Source: Cephalotus follicularis
Taxonomy: Eukaryota > Streptophyta > Magnoliopsida > Oxalidales > Cephalotaceae
Direction: 5' to 3'
DNA: 64,000 nt
Assembly (NCBI GenBank): GCA_001972305.1
Contig: BDDD01005093.1
Coordinates: 21,343 to 85,342 of the forward strand
The notes under the pieces are model-generated. The model worked only from the letters and a program-made list of their open reading frames with translations, did not search any database and was not told the DNA's origin. Below, piece after piece: positions 22,350 to 33,835 of this stretch (position 1 is the stretch's first letter; every line of letters starts with the position of its first letter). Position numbers and translations under genes: made by a program.

Positions 22350-22850
22350 TAATCATGCCGCGGAATCGGAGTGGATCACATATCTGTCACGCGCGGTCAG
22401 CCAGTAGCATTGAGGGTCCGATCTGGAGCGTTTGAGGCCGAGGATCACAAATCCACGGCGCCGCCTCATTTGGCAGGAACAGACGCATTTGACCGTAGTT
22501 GACTTTATCGCTGATCTGCTTTTCCGGCATCGCCAAGGGTCGGGGCTTGTCGGGTTCGCTTCATCTCGACGCCATGATGTCGAATATGTGATTGTCTTAT
22601 TGTGATGATCACCGGAGACGGAGCTATGGCGTTCGACAGTGGTGGGGAGAGAAGACGTCACGCACGCACCAGGGGCCGTTGTCCGGCGCAGGGGTTGGGT
22701 CCGGTGGACTTAGGAGCTCGTGGGGGTTTGACCGGTGCCTTCGCCGGCGCCATATCAGCACCGACGCCGGTGACAGGAGCTGAGTGGGGAGAGAGAACGG
22801 GAGAGAGGGTGGCGGGAGAGAAAGTGTGGGAGAGAGAAAGAGAAATTTAA
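22350..22850. other. GC-rich segment within solo LTR
   Basis: About 500 bp with many CGG/CCG triplets interrupt otherwise AT-rich LTR sequence. Open frames exist on both strands (for example 22602-22850 plus and 22353-22661 minus), but none shows a protein family I recognise, and the plus-strand frame ends in a GA-rich tract. It could be captured host DNA or simply a CpG-rich LTR promoter/leader. Confidence 0.5.
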
Positions 22851-23108
22851 TATAAAATAGGGTTTTTGAAAGTTTTAAATGCTGAAATGGGTTTTAACAC
22901 ATAAATAAAAAGCCAAAAATTATTTTATTTATTCATTGACTTAATATCAAAACCCACTAGGCTTAGGCCAAAACCCGCTTAGCCTAGCCAAAAGCAAAAC
23001 AAACCGAAAAATGGGCAGTCCACAAACCGAAAAAAAAATCGACAGCCCACACGAAACAAATCGAAAAGCCCGAAAATTCTATACGGAAAAACGGGATATT
23101 ACAACTGT

Positions 23109-24442
23109 GGTAGTGCTATCCCCAATATGTCCACACCATTCAACAAAGGTCATGGAAGGCCAACGACGGGACAACCTTATGTCCCACCTCTTATGGACTT
23201 CTTGTTTCACAAGTTGGAGGTATTTTGGTCTCATCAAATTTTATTTATTACCATAGCTGTTTTAGATAATTTAATTATCTTCCAATCCATTTGGACTGCT
23301 GATCATGTTTGACGTGTTTGGATTGTTTGCAAAAAGAAAAACATCCATCTTATGCAACCTGTAAAAAATGGTATGACTTGGGACTTTAACTATTATAGTG
23401 ATCACGTTAGCCAAACGTGACCACTCGCTCTCCTAGGTGATCATTATTTAATAACTACTTTATTATAGTATTCATACCATGCTTACATGGCCTTCACTTG
23501 ATCTTGCATTCTTCTTGATCTACTCTTTAAGCACCATTGCTTCTCTTCTTAAAATTATATCTCTAGTATTATAAAAGAATAACAAAACAATGTCGAGGGA
23601 GAAGAGACATTTCTACTCTAAGAAATAAACGATAAGAAAAATAATAGCGCGTGCATGCAGCCTTATTACAAACCAAACAAATACCAAAGTAATAAAGAAA
23701 TTAAACAACTTCCACGAAAGAAAACCGAAAACTAGGTCGAGTCCCAAGTCTACAAGCATGCACAAGAAATTCATAAAAATATATTCAACTAATATATTTA
23801 ATCAATAAACACGTAAATTTAATATTTAATGGGTTGTCAATTGGTTTACCAGCCAAAAGTAAATGCCACTCCCACTAGATAAATTAAAATTCAGTCACCC
23901 TATATGTAGTTCCACACTACATAAACACATAGATCCCGTTTGAGTGAAAACAACGCAAATATATTAGAATAAACTAATATTAATATTCCCCTTGAATAAA
24001 TTGCACTATTTAATGAACTATGTGCATAAGTGAATTGAATGTCTATCAGAACACCCTAGTATGAACCTATGAGTAGTAACTGCCAGAAAGTCTACACTCA
24101 TATAGTGCAGAAAATCTGAATAGAAACTAATGCTCACAACCAGTTTTCTAACAGAAATTCGAGACACTTTTAAACACCCTGTTTAATAACTTTTTAAGGC
24201 ATGTTCGAGATCCTAAATCATACGTACGGATGTTGGAATACCCCATGCATCATCAACACTCAATGTATTAATATTTGCATCATCAAACTATCCAAAATTT
24301 AGTCATCTACACTAGTTCAATTCATTGAAAAAAAATCAATGTGAAAACACACATTGCAATTGACCTAAATTTGCCAACTTTCACTCTAGGGTTTGGGAGT
24401 CAAAATTTCGGCTTAGGGTAAAACACACCAAAGCAATCCACT
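23109..24442 (-). other. Leader fragment of copia element E, no gene seen
   Basis: About 1.3 kb of AT-rich DNA between two solo LTRs. Read on the minus strand it continues from the copia primer site at 37084-37095 once the intervening insertions are removed. A possible short minus-strand frame begins at about 23350 (MDVFLFANNPNTSNM) but soon meets stops, and I recognise no domain. The rest appears non-coding. Confidence 0.4.
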
Positions 24443-27060
24443 TGTAAAACCCCCGACGGTGGGAATGCTTACAGGTACAATAATCAGAACATATAACATA
24501 AACATAACAAAACATAAAACTGAGCTTTATTCAAAACTGTGGTGGTCTGAAAAAAAATCCTTTAACATATCATAGTCTGAATCAAAATCTGAAAATCATA
24601 ATCAAAAACATATTCCGAAAATCATAATATTGTTCATAAAATAGGCCCTAATATGATCATATGACAACAAAAAACACAAACAGATCAATCTCCTATATGA
24701 TCCTCAGATAAAGGTGGATAACTCTCATCACACATTCTCCCGATGCTCCTGATAACCTGCCACATGGAAACAAAAATGTGGCTGAGCAAACCTCAGTACA
24801 GATAAGTTAAGTAAAATAGTAAACAGTAAACAATTATCTGAACTTCAAAATCGGAAAATAATGTAGTTAAATATTCTTTAAAATGTAAAACAGAATATTT
24901 AAATAAAATAGTTATAAAATCTTCATAACCTTCCGAATAGCATAATATCAAAATTTTCCGAATAACATAGATTCATAAATCACAACTTTATATGATTTCA
25001 TAATTCCATAACAGAGATCCGATGTACATACATATAAATGCAAGGGGCTCCACATGCCAAACGGAAAGACGTGTACGGCACTACACAATCAATCCCAAAA
25101 TTCGAATCCGATAATAACTAGAGTTGACTCATACACCTCAAATGGATCCATATCCTACCCTCGGGATATATATAAAAAGAGACGTCGTAGACCAATCACA
25201 CCACCACGGTAGGTGTCATGTCCTCCGTGCCAAAGAACATGCCTATGATACCTCATAGGCAAGTTTTTCTCTGTATGTGATTATGCCAAAATATTGTTTT
25301 ATTCTAAAACAATTTAAAACATAAATAGATTTTCCAAACAATTTCTGAACATATCCGAAAACATTAATCATATCCGTATCCAAAAATTAACATACTTCCT
25401 AAAGTGAAACTCATGTTCATTTAATCAAAATTAGCATACTTCCGAAGGTGAAAGTCATGTTCGTTTAATCAAAATTAGCATTCTTCCGAAGGTGAAAGTC
25501 ATACTTTAATTATAAAATCAGTAATATTAAACTTTATTCTCAAAGTAATAAAACAGACTTTATAAAACCGAAATCAATATCCGATAACGAAAATCCGTAC
25601 ATAAAAGCATTATTGAATCCATTTGAATAAAATCAGAGAATAGCCAAGAAACGAGAAATATTCGTACCTTAGCCATTCGTAAACTAAACAAACCAAAAAC
25701 GAATCACAATCACGAAAAGAATCACCTTAACCGTCACAACTGTCACAACAGGTGTAGGAAACCTAACATACCAACCGAAAGCAGATTACCACTAAACAAT
25801 ACGCAAACAGGCGCTAAACAATTACAGTGGAGGAAGGCGTCGACTAAAACATAGCATAACACAGTGGAAAGCGTCGACGCTCAAGGAAAGGCGTCTATGG
25901 TTTAGGCATAAGTGTCGACGGGTAACAAAACATTCGACGTTTATGACCCCATACACAACAATAAAATGGTTTACAATGCACAGGCATCAACGCTCACGGT
26001 ATAGGCGTTGATGCTTAACGTCAAAAACATGAATCCCGGTTTTTATATTAGTTCAAAACCATGCACAAAACCCCAATTTCTTAAACACGAGTTATAAACA
26101 ACAATATGCAGGCTATGAAATATGGCTTATAAGTTTGTAAACGTCAGTATATACATATATCAATGCATGATCATATACAATATATATTAACAACTTTTAG
26201 AAAATATATTTTTCTGATACATAGTAGTTTGCATGAATCATGAACTACAATATGATTTTCTTTGCATAAATCATAAAACAGTGGTATGTACAAGTTTTAT
26301 AACATGGTTTCCTTGCTTGAAATATTAGTATAACAAATTAAACTTGTATGTACATGGATAAAAGATTGGAACCTAACAGCATAAATTTTCTTTCAATACA
26401 GGTTCTAAAATCATGATCAAAAAAATTCTTAGCATGTTTTAGTTTAAACTAATGTTTGATAGTAAAACTACATAGTGAAAACTACAAGTTTCATTTAGAA
26501 AGTACCTTCAAAAGACGCCAAAGCGATGAGGAACAAAGTGTCAAAGTTGCTGCTCTGGTTTTGACAAAAATATGCATATGGTTTCTAAAGAATGCAGTGA
26601 TCAGTTTTAAAAACAAGGAAAACGTGTAAAACTAATAACAAAATCGTGTGACTAAATGACTTTCCTTTCATGCAGATACGAGTCCAATCAAAGAAGGAAA
26701 ATCGGATAAACAAAAATGGCAAGAATGCTTTCAAAAATTCATGCCACCGTCCAAAACAGATAAGGAAGAAAGGCTTTAAGCGTAGACGTTATAACAAAGC
26801 GTTGACACTTAATCCCTTTTCACAAAGCGTCGACATCAAAACAAGGCGTCGACGTTTTCAATACTGTGAACAAAACGACAAAACTACAACGCTAAGGTGT
26901 CGACCCTTAGAACAAAGGCGTCGGCGCTTAATGCCCAGAACAAAACAAAAGCAAGGAATTTTCAAAATAAATCCAACGGTCAAAATAACATAGCATATAA
27001 CAAAAGACATAAACACAACATATAACGATAAACACGTAAGCATAGAAACGGGATATTACA
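24443..27060 (-). mobile_element. Solo LTR, 2.62 kb, TSD CCACT
   Basis: It starts TGTAAAACCCCCGACGG and ends GGGATATTACA on the plus strand, with the exact duplication CCACT at 24438-24442 and 27061-27065. Its minus-strand start matches that of the solo LTR at 19843-23103 (TGTAATATCCCGTTT). The CTCAGTACAGAT block (about 24740-24805) and the decayed hairpin block (CCTATGATACCTCATAGG, about 25238) are also shared. Unlike that LTR, it carries GCGTCGACGC-type motif clusters at about 25835-26015 and 26775-26935. No internal region remains. Confidence 0.92.
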
Positions 27061-27071
27061 CCACTAGACAT

Positions 27072-27267
27072 TGTTCACGAATTTTGAATGTTTTAAATTT
27101 ATACCACAAGTACACGGTTGTCCAGTAATGGGTCGAACGCTAGGAAACAAGCTAAATCAATTTTAATTTATCCAACCTATGCGAAGTATGCAAAATTGAG
27201 GGCTATTATAAAAAACTACTCTAAAACATGCAAAAATAAACTAATTATTAAAACAGTAGACAAAGGC
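27072..27267 (-). repeat. Terminal 196 bp of the 3' LTR of element C
   Basis: It is collinear with 35514-35713 up to GACAAAGGC, then similarity stops abruptly. The remaining 1.3 kb of the LTR and the polypurine tract are missing, so the LTR end is joined almost directly to the end of pol. A 15-bp direct repeat (AGGCTCATGTAGGTC at 27264-27278 and 27307-27321) straddles the junction. Confidence 0.9.
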
Positions 27268-27285
27268 TCATGTAGGTCTAAGCGA

Positions 27286-28735
27286 TCAAGGTGGCTCAAA
27301 ATAGAGAGGCTCATGTAGGTCCATGGCCTCTTCCATCGATGCGGCCGTAAACTCGACAAACCTCTTCAACCGCTGCCCGTTCACCTTGAAAGCATCTTCA
27401 ATTCCTGGCTTACAAATCTCAAAAACACCATGTGAGTAAACAGTTTTAACAATATAGGGAACATCCCAACAAGATCTCAGTTTTTCAGGAAACACGTGTA
27501 AACGGGAATTATACAAAAGCACTTTGTCTCCTACTTTGAAATTTTTCCTTAGAATATGCGCATCATGAAAGGCTTTGGTCTTTTCTTTTGAAATATTAGT
27601 ATTGTCGTATGCATCATTCTAGATCTCTTCCAACTCAAATAATTGGAGAGAACGATGACTACCCACAGTGGAACGATCAAAATTAAATTGCTTAATGGCC
27701 CAAAGGCCTGATGTTCCAATTCCACTGGAAGATGACGCGCTTTACCGTACACAAGCTAGTAAGGAGATTGACCAAGGTCAGTCTTGAAGGCTGTCCAATA
27801 AGCCCAAAGAGCATCCACAAGTCGAGTGGACCAATCCTTTCTACTGGGGTTGACTATTTTTTTTTTAGAATTTGCTTAATTTGGTGATTGGATACCTCCA
27901 CTTGCCGGCTAGTTTGAGGATCGTATGGTGTAGCGAGTTTGTGAGTGATCCCATATCTTTTCATAAGGGCTTCAAAGGAACGATTGTAAAAATGGGTACC
28001 ATTATCACTAATGATGGCACGTGGGGTGCCAAACCAAGAAAAGATATGTTCCTTGAGCAACTTGACAACCACAGAATTGTCATTAGTTCGATAAGGAATC
28101 GCCTCAATCCACTTTGAAACATAGTCAACAGCCAACAAGATGTATAAATTCCCAAACAAGCTGGGAAACGGACCCATGAAATCGATTTCCCAAACATCAA
28201 AAATCTCAACTATCAAAATCGGAGTTAATGGCATCATATTCCTCTTAGTCACATGGCCTAATGATTAACAAGACGCACAAGTTTGACAGTACTGAAAAGC
28301 ATCTTTGAAAATTGTCGACCAATAAAAACCACATTGTAAAACTTTGGCTGCTGTCTTTGCTGGGACAAAACGGCCACCACATGTGTGATCATGGCAAAAC
28401 GAAAGAATAGAATGACATTCATGATCCGGAACGCACCTTCGCATAATTTGGTCGGGACACGCTTTGAAAAGATAATGGTCATCCCAGTAAAAGTGTTTGA
28501 CTTGCGCAAGAAACATACGCTTATCTTGAGCAGACCACTTCAACGGTATGATCCCCGTAACAAGATAATTAACTATGTCCGCATACCTTGGTTCGCTCTC
28601 GACATGCATAATCTGCTCATCAAGAAAATTCTCATTAATAGGACCCCTGATCTCTGGCATATTAGGGAGATAGGATAAATGATCAGCCGATAAATTCTCA
28701 GTCCCTTTCTTATCTCTAATTTCCACGTCAAACTC
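27286..28735 (-). pseudogene. Athila-type integrase (element C)
   Basis: Integrase inserts the DNA copy into the chromosome. On the minus strand, the zinc finger H2C2 region lies at about 28265-28420 (HDHTCGGRFVPAKTAAK... ending YCQTCASC). The catalytic core at 27854-28252 shows DVWEIDFMGPFP, DNGTHF and the YDPQTSRQVEVSNHQIK end box, in which the usual G of TSGQVE is R. The C-terminal block LLYNSRLHVFPEKLRSCW then FKVNGQRLKRF lies at 27310-27522. Frames shift between 27854 and 27752 and between 27549 and 27522. The gene begins within the RNase H end sequence GTENLSADHLSYLP at about 28700. Confidence 0.9.
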
Positions 28736-28936
28736 TTAAAGTAGCAAAACCCAACGGATGAGACGTGCTTTTGTATCATTTTTGCTCACTATGTATTGAA
28801 TCACAGCATGATCAGTATAAACAATGACGTGGGATCCTAGTAAGTACGCCCGAAATTTTTCAAGTGCAAAGACCATAGCTAAAAACTACTTCTCAGTGGT
28901 CATGTAATTTAATTACGCATCGGAAAGAGTCCTACT
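28690..28936 (-). pseudogene. RNase H, C-terminal part (element C)
   Basis: On the minus strand [28 protein letters not shown] and GTENLSADHLS are the standard end motifs of gypsy RNase H, including TDH and the final Asp of ADHLS. The upstream half is at 31667-31834; the two were separated by the solo LTR at 28937-31661. Stops occur near 28890 and 28738. Confidence 0.85.
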
Positions 28937-31661
28937 TGTAGCGCCCCCGACCCGAGTCCACTTTATGCTCAAAGTGAGCTCCCAAGATCGGTGCATTACG
29001 TGGGGGCAACCTTTGACCGTCAAATCATTTAACCATTTAACGATCCATTTCATATCATTTAATCTTAGCTTAGATTTAAAACCTAACATTATTACTCAAT
29101 AACTCACAGGATCGCATACGCTTACATCTTTGAACACCAATTTCAAAATGTCATATTCTCATTATCATGATCGTTTCTAATACCTTTGCATTTGTACATT
29201 ACTTAACATGTAACCTTACACAGCGGAAAAACATAATCTTATCACATCATAAAACAATCATATACTAGCCTTTACCATTAACATCTCATACACTCAAGTA
29301 TGTTCACTAACTTTTGATATCATCATCTTACATAAAAACATCATAACCTTTAGCATTCATTACCTTGCTTTAACATCTATACATCGTTTATCATAAAATA
29401 TTACACAGCGGAAAATATAAACATATGACATTAAAACATAACTTCATAGCATATCATACTTTCTTTCCTTACTCTTCTTTCGCGAACTTCCACTAAAGCT
29501 CACAACTTCTCGTTCAACGTTTCCTGGAAGATTTATTTGAAAAACAAGACATTGAAAGGAGTGAGCTTTAAAGAACTAAGTAAGAAACATAGTCATAAAA
29601 CGTTATCAAAATCTGTTATTTTTGATAATCTTTATCAAAACGTTTCCAGTTCATACATTTCAAACATCGTTGAAAAACTTCTTCTAGTTTTTCAAAACCA
29701 GAGCATTGTACTATCGAAATCAATTTTTTTGGATAACTTTCATAAAATCGGAACATTTCTAAAATCATGCATTTTCTGGTGTATAACACTGGCATACTTG
29801 AAAACAATCAAAAACGTTTTCCAATCATACTTTCTTTTGGCTTGTATCACAGCCATACTTGAAAACATCAGTAAAATCATTTTCTTCACATTCATAAACA
29901 AAACATCTTTAAAACTCTTTCTCTGTTCATATCTCAAGAAACAGAACATTTCATAAAACTTAATGGCCGTGAACCTCTAATGAACCCTTTCACACCGCTT
30001 CACCGGGGCATTGTGCACTCCCCGATTACTATCCTTACATCACATGCATGTCCGTGAGCACGCTCGGCTCCATTAACTTTGAGCATCTCACTCCATTTCC
30101 CTTGGATCGTAATCCAAGGGTGGTTCATTCATTAATCTTTTAATAGATTAATCCTCACTGGATCGCAATCCAGTAGTTGTTCATTCATTTCATAAAACAT
30201 TTCTTATACTTTGAGTGATTAACTCAAATGCATTCATAAAACATTTCTCTTCATTTGAGTACTTAACTCAAATGCATTCATAAAACATTTCATAAAATCT
30301 TTCTTAATACCTTGAGTGATCAGCTCAAAGCATTCATAAAACATCATTATAAAACATTTTTTGAAACTGGTTTTCCATATAAAAACCTTCATTTCATTTC
30401 CTTTCACAATTCATAAAACATTTCTCATCACTTTGAGTAATTAACTCAAAAATCTTTAGAAAACAGTTTTGTATAACTTTTCTAAAATAGATATTTCGTA
30501 TAGAAATAATCACTGTCAAAGAAAACTTAAAACATAAAAGTTAAAGTAGACATCTCAATGAATCTATCGAGATAAAAATCATAAAATTTCATTGAGAAAC
30601 GAAGCTGGGATGAATTTTTAAAGTTGCAGTTTCCTTTTGAAAATAGGACCTGAGCAGTGGAAGAAAACATGGCCTTTCATCAAGAATTCGATAGAATTTT
30701 GAGATTCATAAAACATGATAGTTAAAGTACACATCTTGAAGTTTTCAAAACATTAAACCATTCAAGATTTCATAAAGAAATGAGCATGATATCAATAAAA
30801 CTATCTGCTGCATAATTTGGAAGTAAAACAGATGAAACTTTGGTGAAAATGGGTATAGAATCTCCTTACCTCACTTGATCTCCTTCTCTTCTTCTCTCCC
30901 AAGCATCCTCCTCTCTAATCTCAGTAGAAAACCAACCCTTCATCAGCTGAATTTGCACATACATATATAGGAGAGGCAAACTTGGCGGTCAAGCTTGCAT
31001 GGTGTCATCCATGACCTCACCCATGTGAGCTTGCCTCCTTAGCAGCCCATGTGATGGAATTCCATCCAATCCAATGATGCCACCTGCCCTTTTCCAGCAG
31101 AAAAACATAAGTCTTCCATCCCTTGCTTGACACATGTCCTAGAATCCATTTAAATCCTCCGAAACGGGATAAAAAGCTAGAATTCTGCACCTGACACAGG
31201 GCAAATCGTCGACTCTTTATCACTAAGCGTCGCCGGTCACGGGCTTATACTAAGTTCTCCAACTTCTATCATGACTAAAGTGCTGACGCTTTCCTACAAA
31301 GCATCGCCGCTTTAAGTCTCCTCCAGGTCAACCTCAATACTTGATTTCAAAGCGTCGAAGCTTACATTTGGAGCGTCGCCGATTGCCTCCAAAGCGTTGA
31401 CTCTTTACCTGGAACCATCGGCGCTTTAGACATTTCCAGCACAAAGCAATAACCAATTTCCATTTTCTTCCGGGGGTGCTGCCCCTGAGCCCCTTCCCGC
31501 TGTCCGGGCAGCGGGACCCCCTGTCCGCTCACCGGGGAGCGGAACCCCCGAACCCCCCGAGCGTAGGGTCATACTACGGGTCCCTTGAAATATTTGCCAA
31601 TTATACAATAGCAAATATCTTTCCATAATTAATATCTTTAATGGAAATTTGGGTCATTACA
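28937..31661 (-). mobile_element. Solo LTR, 2.73 kb, TSD CTACT, inside RNase H of element C
   Basis: It starts TGTAGCGCCCCCGACCC and ends GGTCATTACA on the plus strand, with the exact duplication CTACT at 28932-28936 and 31662-31666. It belongs to the same family as 43366-45385 and the LTR of element I (53573-62253): all share the GTAACGCACCGAT-type end block and CACTCCCCGATTACTATCC. GCGTCGACGC-like motifs lie at about 31205-31430, and a GC-rich double hairpin at 31470-31560 sits near its minus-strand start. Repeated ...TGAGTGATTAACTCAAA... units lie at about 30210-30450. No internal region is present. Confidence 0.92.
30205..30450 (-). repeat. Tandem TTGAGTNATTAACTCAAA repeats in solo LTR
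   Basis: Four or five imperfect units of about 55-60 bp share CTTTGAGTGATTAACTCAAA, itself a near-palindrome (TTGAGT...ACTCAA), followed by a CATTCATAAAACATTT stretch. The related LTR at 43366-45385 has a single copy near 44080-44110. Confidence 0.7.
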
Positions 31662-31666
31662 CTACT

Positions 31667-31834
31667 TGCATAGTAAATGACATGAGATAATTTATTCAGC
31701 CTTCGCCCGAGAACATCTCCTGTCGTACTATCAGATGCATCGCACACAATCTCAAATAGCTCAGTCCAGATGGATGCCTGAACGATAGGAGCAGAGGTGA
31801 GCACTTTATTTAAGTGATCAAAAGCATATCCGCA
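31667..31834 (-). pseudogene. RNase H, N-terminal part (element C)
   Basis: On the minus strand, FEIVCDASDSTTGDVLGRR then LSHVIYYAS is the gypsy RNase H entry with the catalytic Asp in CDAS. It stops at the CTACT duplication of the solo LTR and continues at 28936. Confidence 0.85.
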
Positions 31835-32530
31835 CTAGTAAGAGAAAACAAATTCTTGATCTTTTGCTAGGAGCAATGTCAAGGGTCGTGCCACCTTGAT
31901 AAAATCCTTGATGAACCTTCGATAAAAACCAGCATGTCCGAGGAATGCTCGAATGTCTTTCACATTTTGAGGTGGAGGAAAATGTTTGATGACTTCGATT
32001 TCAGCCTTATCGACTTGAATTCCCTCTTTTGACACTACATGTTTGAGAATGATCCCCTTCTTCACCAAGAAATTGCACTTCTCCCAATTAATCCCCAAAT
32101 TCTTCTCCCTACTTCTTTTGAGTACTAATTTCAGATGATGAAAGCATTTAGAGAACGTGGAACCATGCATAGAGAATTCATCCATAATCACCTCAAGGAA
32201 GTCCTCCATAATATCAGAGAAAATACTCATCATACACCTTCAGAAAGTCGCGGGGGCATTGCAAAGGCCAAATGGCATGCGTCGATGAGCAAATGTTCCA
32301 AAAGGGCATATGAAATTAGTTTTCTCTTGATCTTTCAGAGCGATGGGAATTTGATTATACCCGGAGTACCCATCAAGAAAGTAGTAATATTCGTGGCCAG
32401 CCAATTTATCCAACATTTGATCGATAAACGGTAGAGGAAAACGATCGTTCCAGGTGGCTGTATTCAACTTGCGATAGTCGATGCATACCCTACATCCAAT
32501 TTGTACCTTAGTCATAATCAAGTCATTGGT
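31835..32530 (-). pseudogene. Reverse transcriptase, Athila type (element C)
   Basis: On the minus strand, RVCIDYRKLNTATWNDRFPLPF and LDGYSGYNQI (32240-32521) are the first RT motifs, followed by FGTFAHRRMPFGLCNAPATF. The frame then shifts to 31835-32233, where the catalytic box reads IMDEFSMHG. The usual Athila form is MDDFS, so the second active-site Asp is Glu here. LGHAGFYRRFI marks the RT-RNase H connection. The frame shift and altered active site make it non-functional. RT copies the element RNA into DNA inside the virus-like particle. Confidence 0.92.
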
Positions 32531-32587
32531 GGACGATTACACTACCGTCACTCCGGATTTCTTCAGAACTACGTGGGCTAGACTAAC

Positions 32588-33307
32588 CTATTGACTATCC
32601 GATATGGGATAAATGATCCCATTGTCCAACCACTTCAAAATTTCTTTTTGTATGGCTTCTTTCATCACAGGATTGGCCTTTATTTGAGGTTCTCTAGAAG
32701 GTTTGGATCCTTCTATGAGATTTATATGATGCTCGCAAGTAGAAGGGTTGATTCCCTTGATGTTAGCCATAGTCCAACCAATTGCCTCTCTATTTTCTTT
32801 GAGTAGGTGAATAACCTCCTCTTCCTGACGGGGAGTAAGATCAGATGAGAGAATAACAGGATGAGTTTTGTTTTCACCTAAGAATGAATATTTCAGAGTA
32901 GAGGGAAATTCCTTTAATTGATGTTTTGGAGGTTCTTCTATTGATGGCTTAGGTAAAGATGTAGACAAGGGGCCCACTGGTTTTAAGGTTTGCATACTAA
33001 ACACATCAAAGAAATCTCCTCCTTCTACATCCTCTAATTTCTGCATACACTCACTAAAATTTCCATCAAAATCAATGTCAAAGACCGTATCAATGTGGTC
33101 AGGAATTGAATGGATTGTGTTCGCTTCATGAAAATCAGCGGAATGCTTACCTATGCGGAAGACGTTAAAATTCACTAACGTGTTTCCGAAACTCAACTTC
33201 ATCAGACCATTGCAAAAATTGATTAAAGCATTACTCATCACTATGAATGGTCTCCCAAGGATAACTGGGATTTGATCATTGATATTTGCAACAGGCTCGG
33301 TATCCAA
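32588..33307 (-). pseudogene. Protease-RT connector and RT N-terminus (element C)
   Basis: This 239-codon open stretch begins with IPVILGRPFIVMSNALINF, the end of the Athila protease fold (ILGRPF), followed by a long acidic linker. It closes with the RT entry region: LLKENREAIGWTMANIKGINPSTCEHHI, then PVMKEAIQKEILKWLDNGIIYPISDS. It is in order between the protease core (33359-33751) and RT (from 32530). The two flanking breaks are stop or frame defects. Confidence 0.88.
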
Positions 33308-33358
33308 TATGACAAAGTCGGCAGGAAAGAAAAACTCACTAATCTTGATTAAAACATC

Positions 33359-33751
33359 CTAAATTTTTCCTCGTGGCACTTTCACAGACCTATCCGCTAA
33401 TTCCAAAGTCATCGTGGTCGGGCTCAACTCTCCTAAACCAAGCTTTTCGTAAACCGATGATGGAAACACATTCACACTTGCTCCAAAATCGAGCAGAGCG
33501 TGTTCTATTTTTGTGTTGCCAATGACACAATGGAATTTTGATTTGGACTTGTTTAAATGTTTCAATAATCTTTTCAGTTGTTGGGGTTTTCTTATTTTTC
33601 TCCAATCTCTTTGGAAAAGGAACTGGCTGATCATATGAACGCGCGAGTACCGCCGCTGGTAGTTCCTTCTTCTCATCCTCTTCTTCTTTCCTAGATTCTT
33701 TGTGTGCGCTTGAATTTGTTGGTTATGAAAAGGAGTCAACCAAATGCTCAT
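33359..33751 (-). pseudogene. Aspartic protease core (element C)
   Basis: On the minus strand, KSKFHCVIGNTKIEHALLDFGASVNVFP contains the retrotransposon protease active site (usually DLGASVN, here DFGASVN, with the catalytic Asp kept). LELADRSVKVPRGKI follows, as in Athila elements. The N-terminal part carries lysine-rich gag-protease linker sequence. The enzyme would cut Gag-Pol into mature proteins. A TAA-type break separates it from the connector at 33307. Confidence 0.88.
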
Positions 33752-33835
33752 TTAAATTTTCTTGTGTCAAGGACTCATCCAAATGCTCGCTCACATTTTC
33801 TATTTGATCCACTGGTTGGTACTCATTTCCACTCC

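Larger units (their letters stand above)
19843..23103 (-). mobile_element. Solo LTR, 3.26 kb, TSD ACTGT
   Basis: On the plus strand the repeat starts TGTAACACCCCCGA and ends GGGATATTACA, flanked by the exact duplication ACTGT at 19838-19842 and 23104-23108. With no internal region, this is a solo LTR left by recombination between the two LTRs of an element. Comparison with other LTRs here puts transcription on the minus strand. It shares with the LTRs of element D and the solo LTR at 37559 the block ending CTCAGTACGGAT (about 20170-20236), the hairpin block at 20970-20989 and the GTAGTGCCGTACAC-type block (about 20770). It is the longest LTR in the window because of a tandem expansion (21320-21960) and a GC-rich stretch (22350-22850). 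Confidence 0.92.

Noticed and set aside
22353-22850. Open frames of 63-102 codons in the GC-rich segment as a host gene
   Set aside because: GC-rich DNA has few stop codons by chance; frames overlap on both strands, lack domains, and lie inside a solo LTR bounded by ACTGT.
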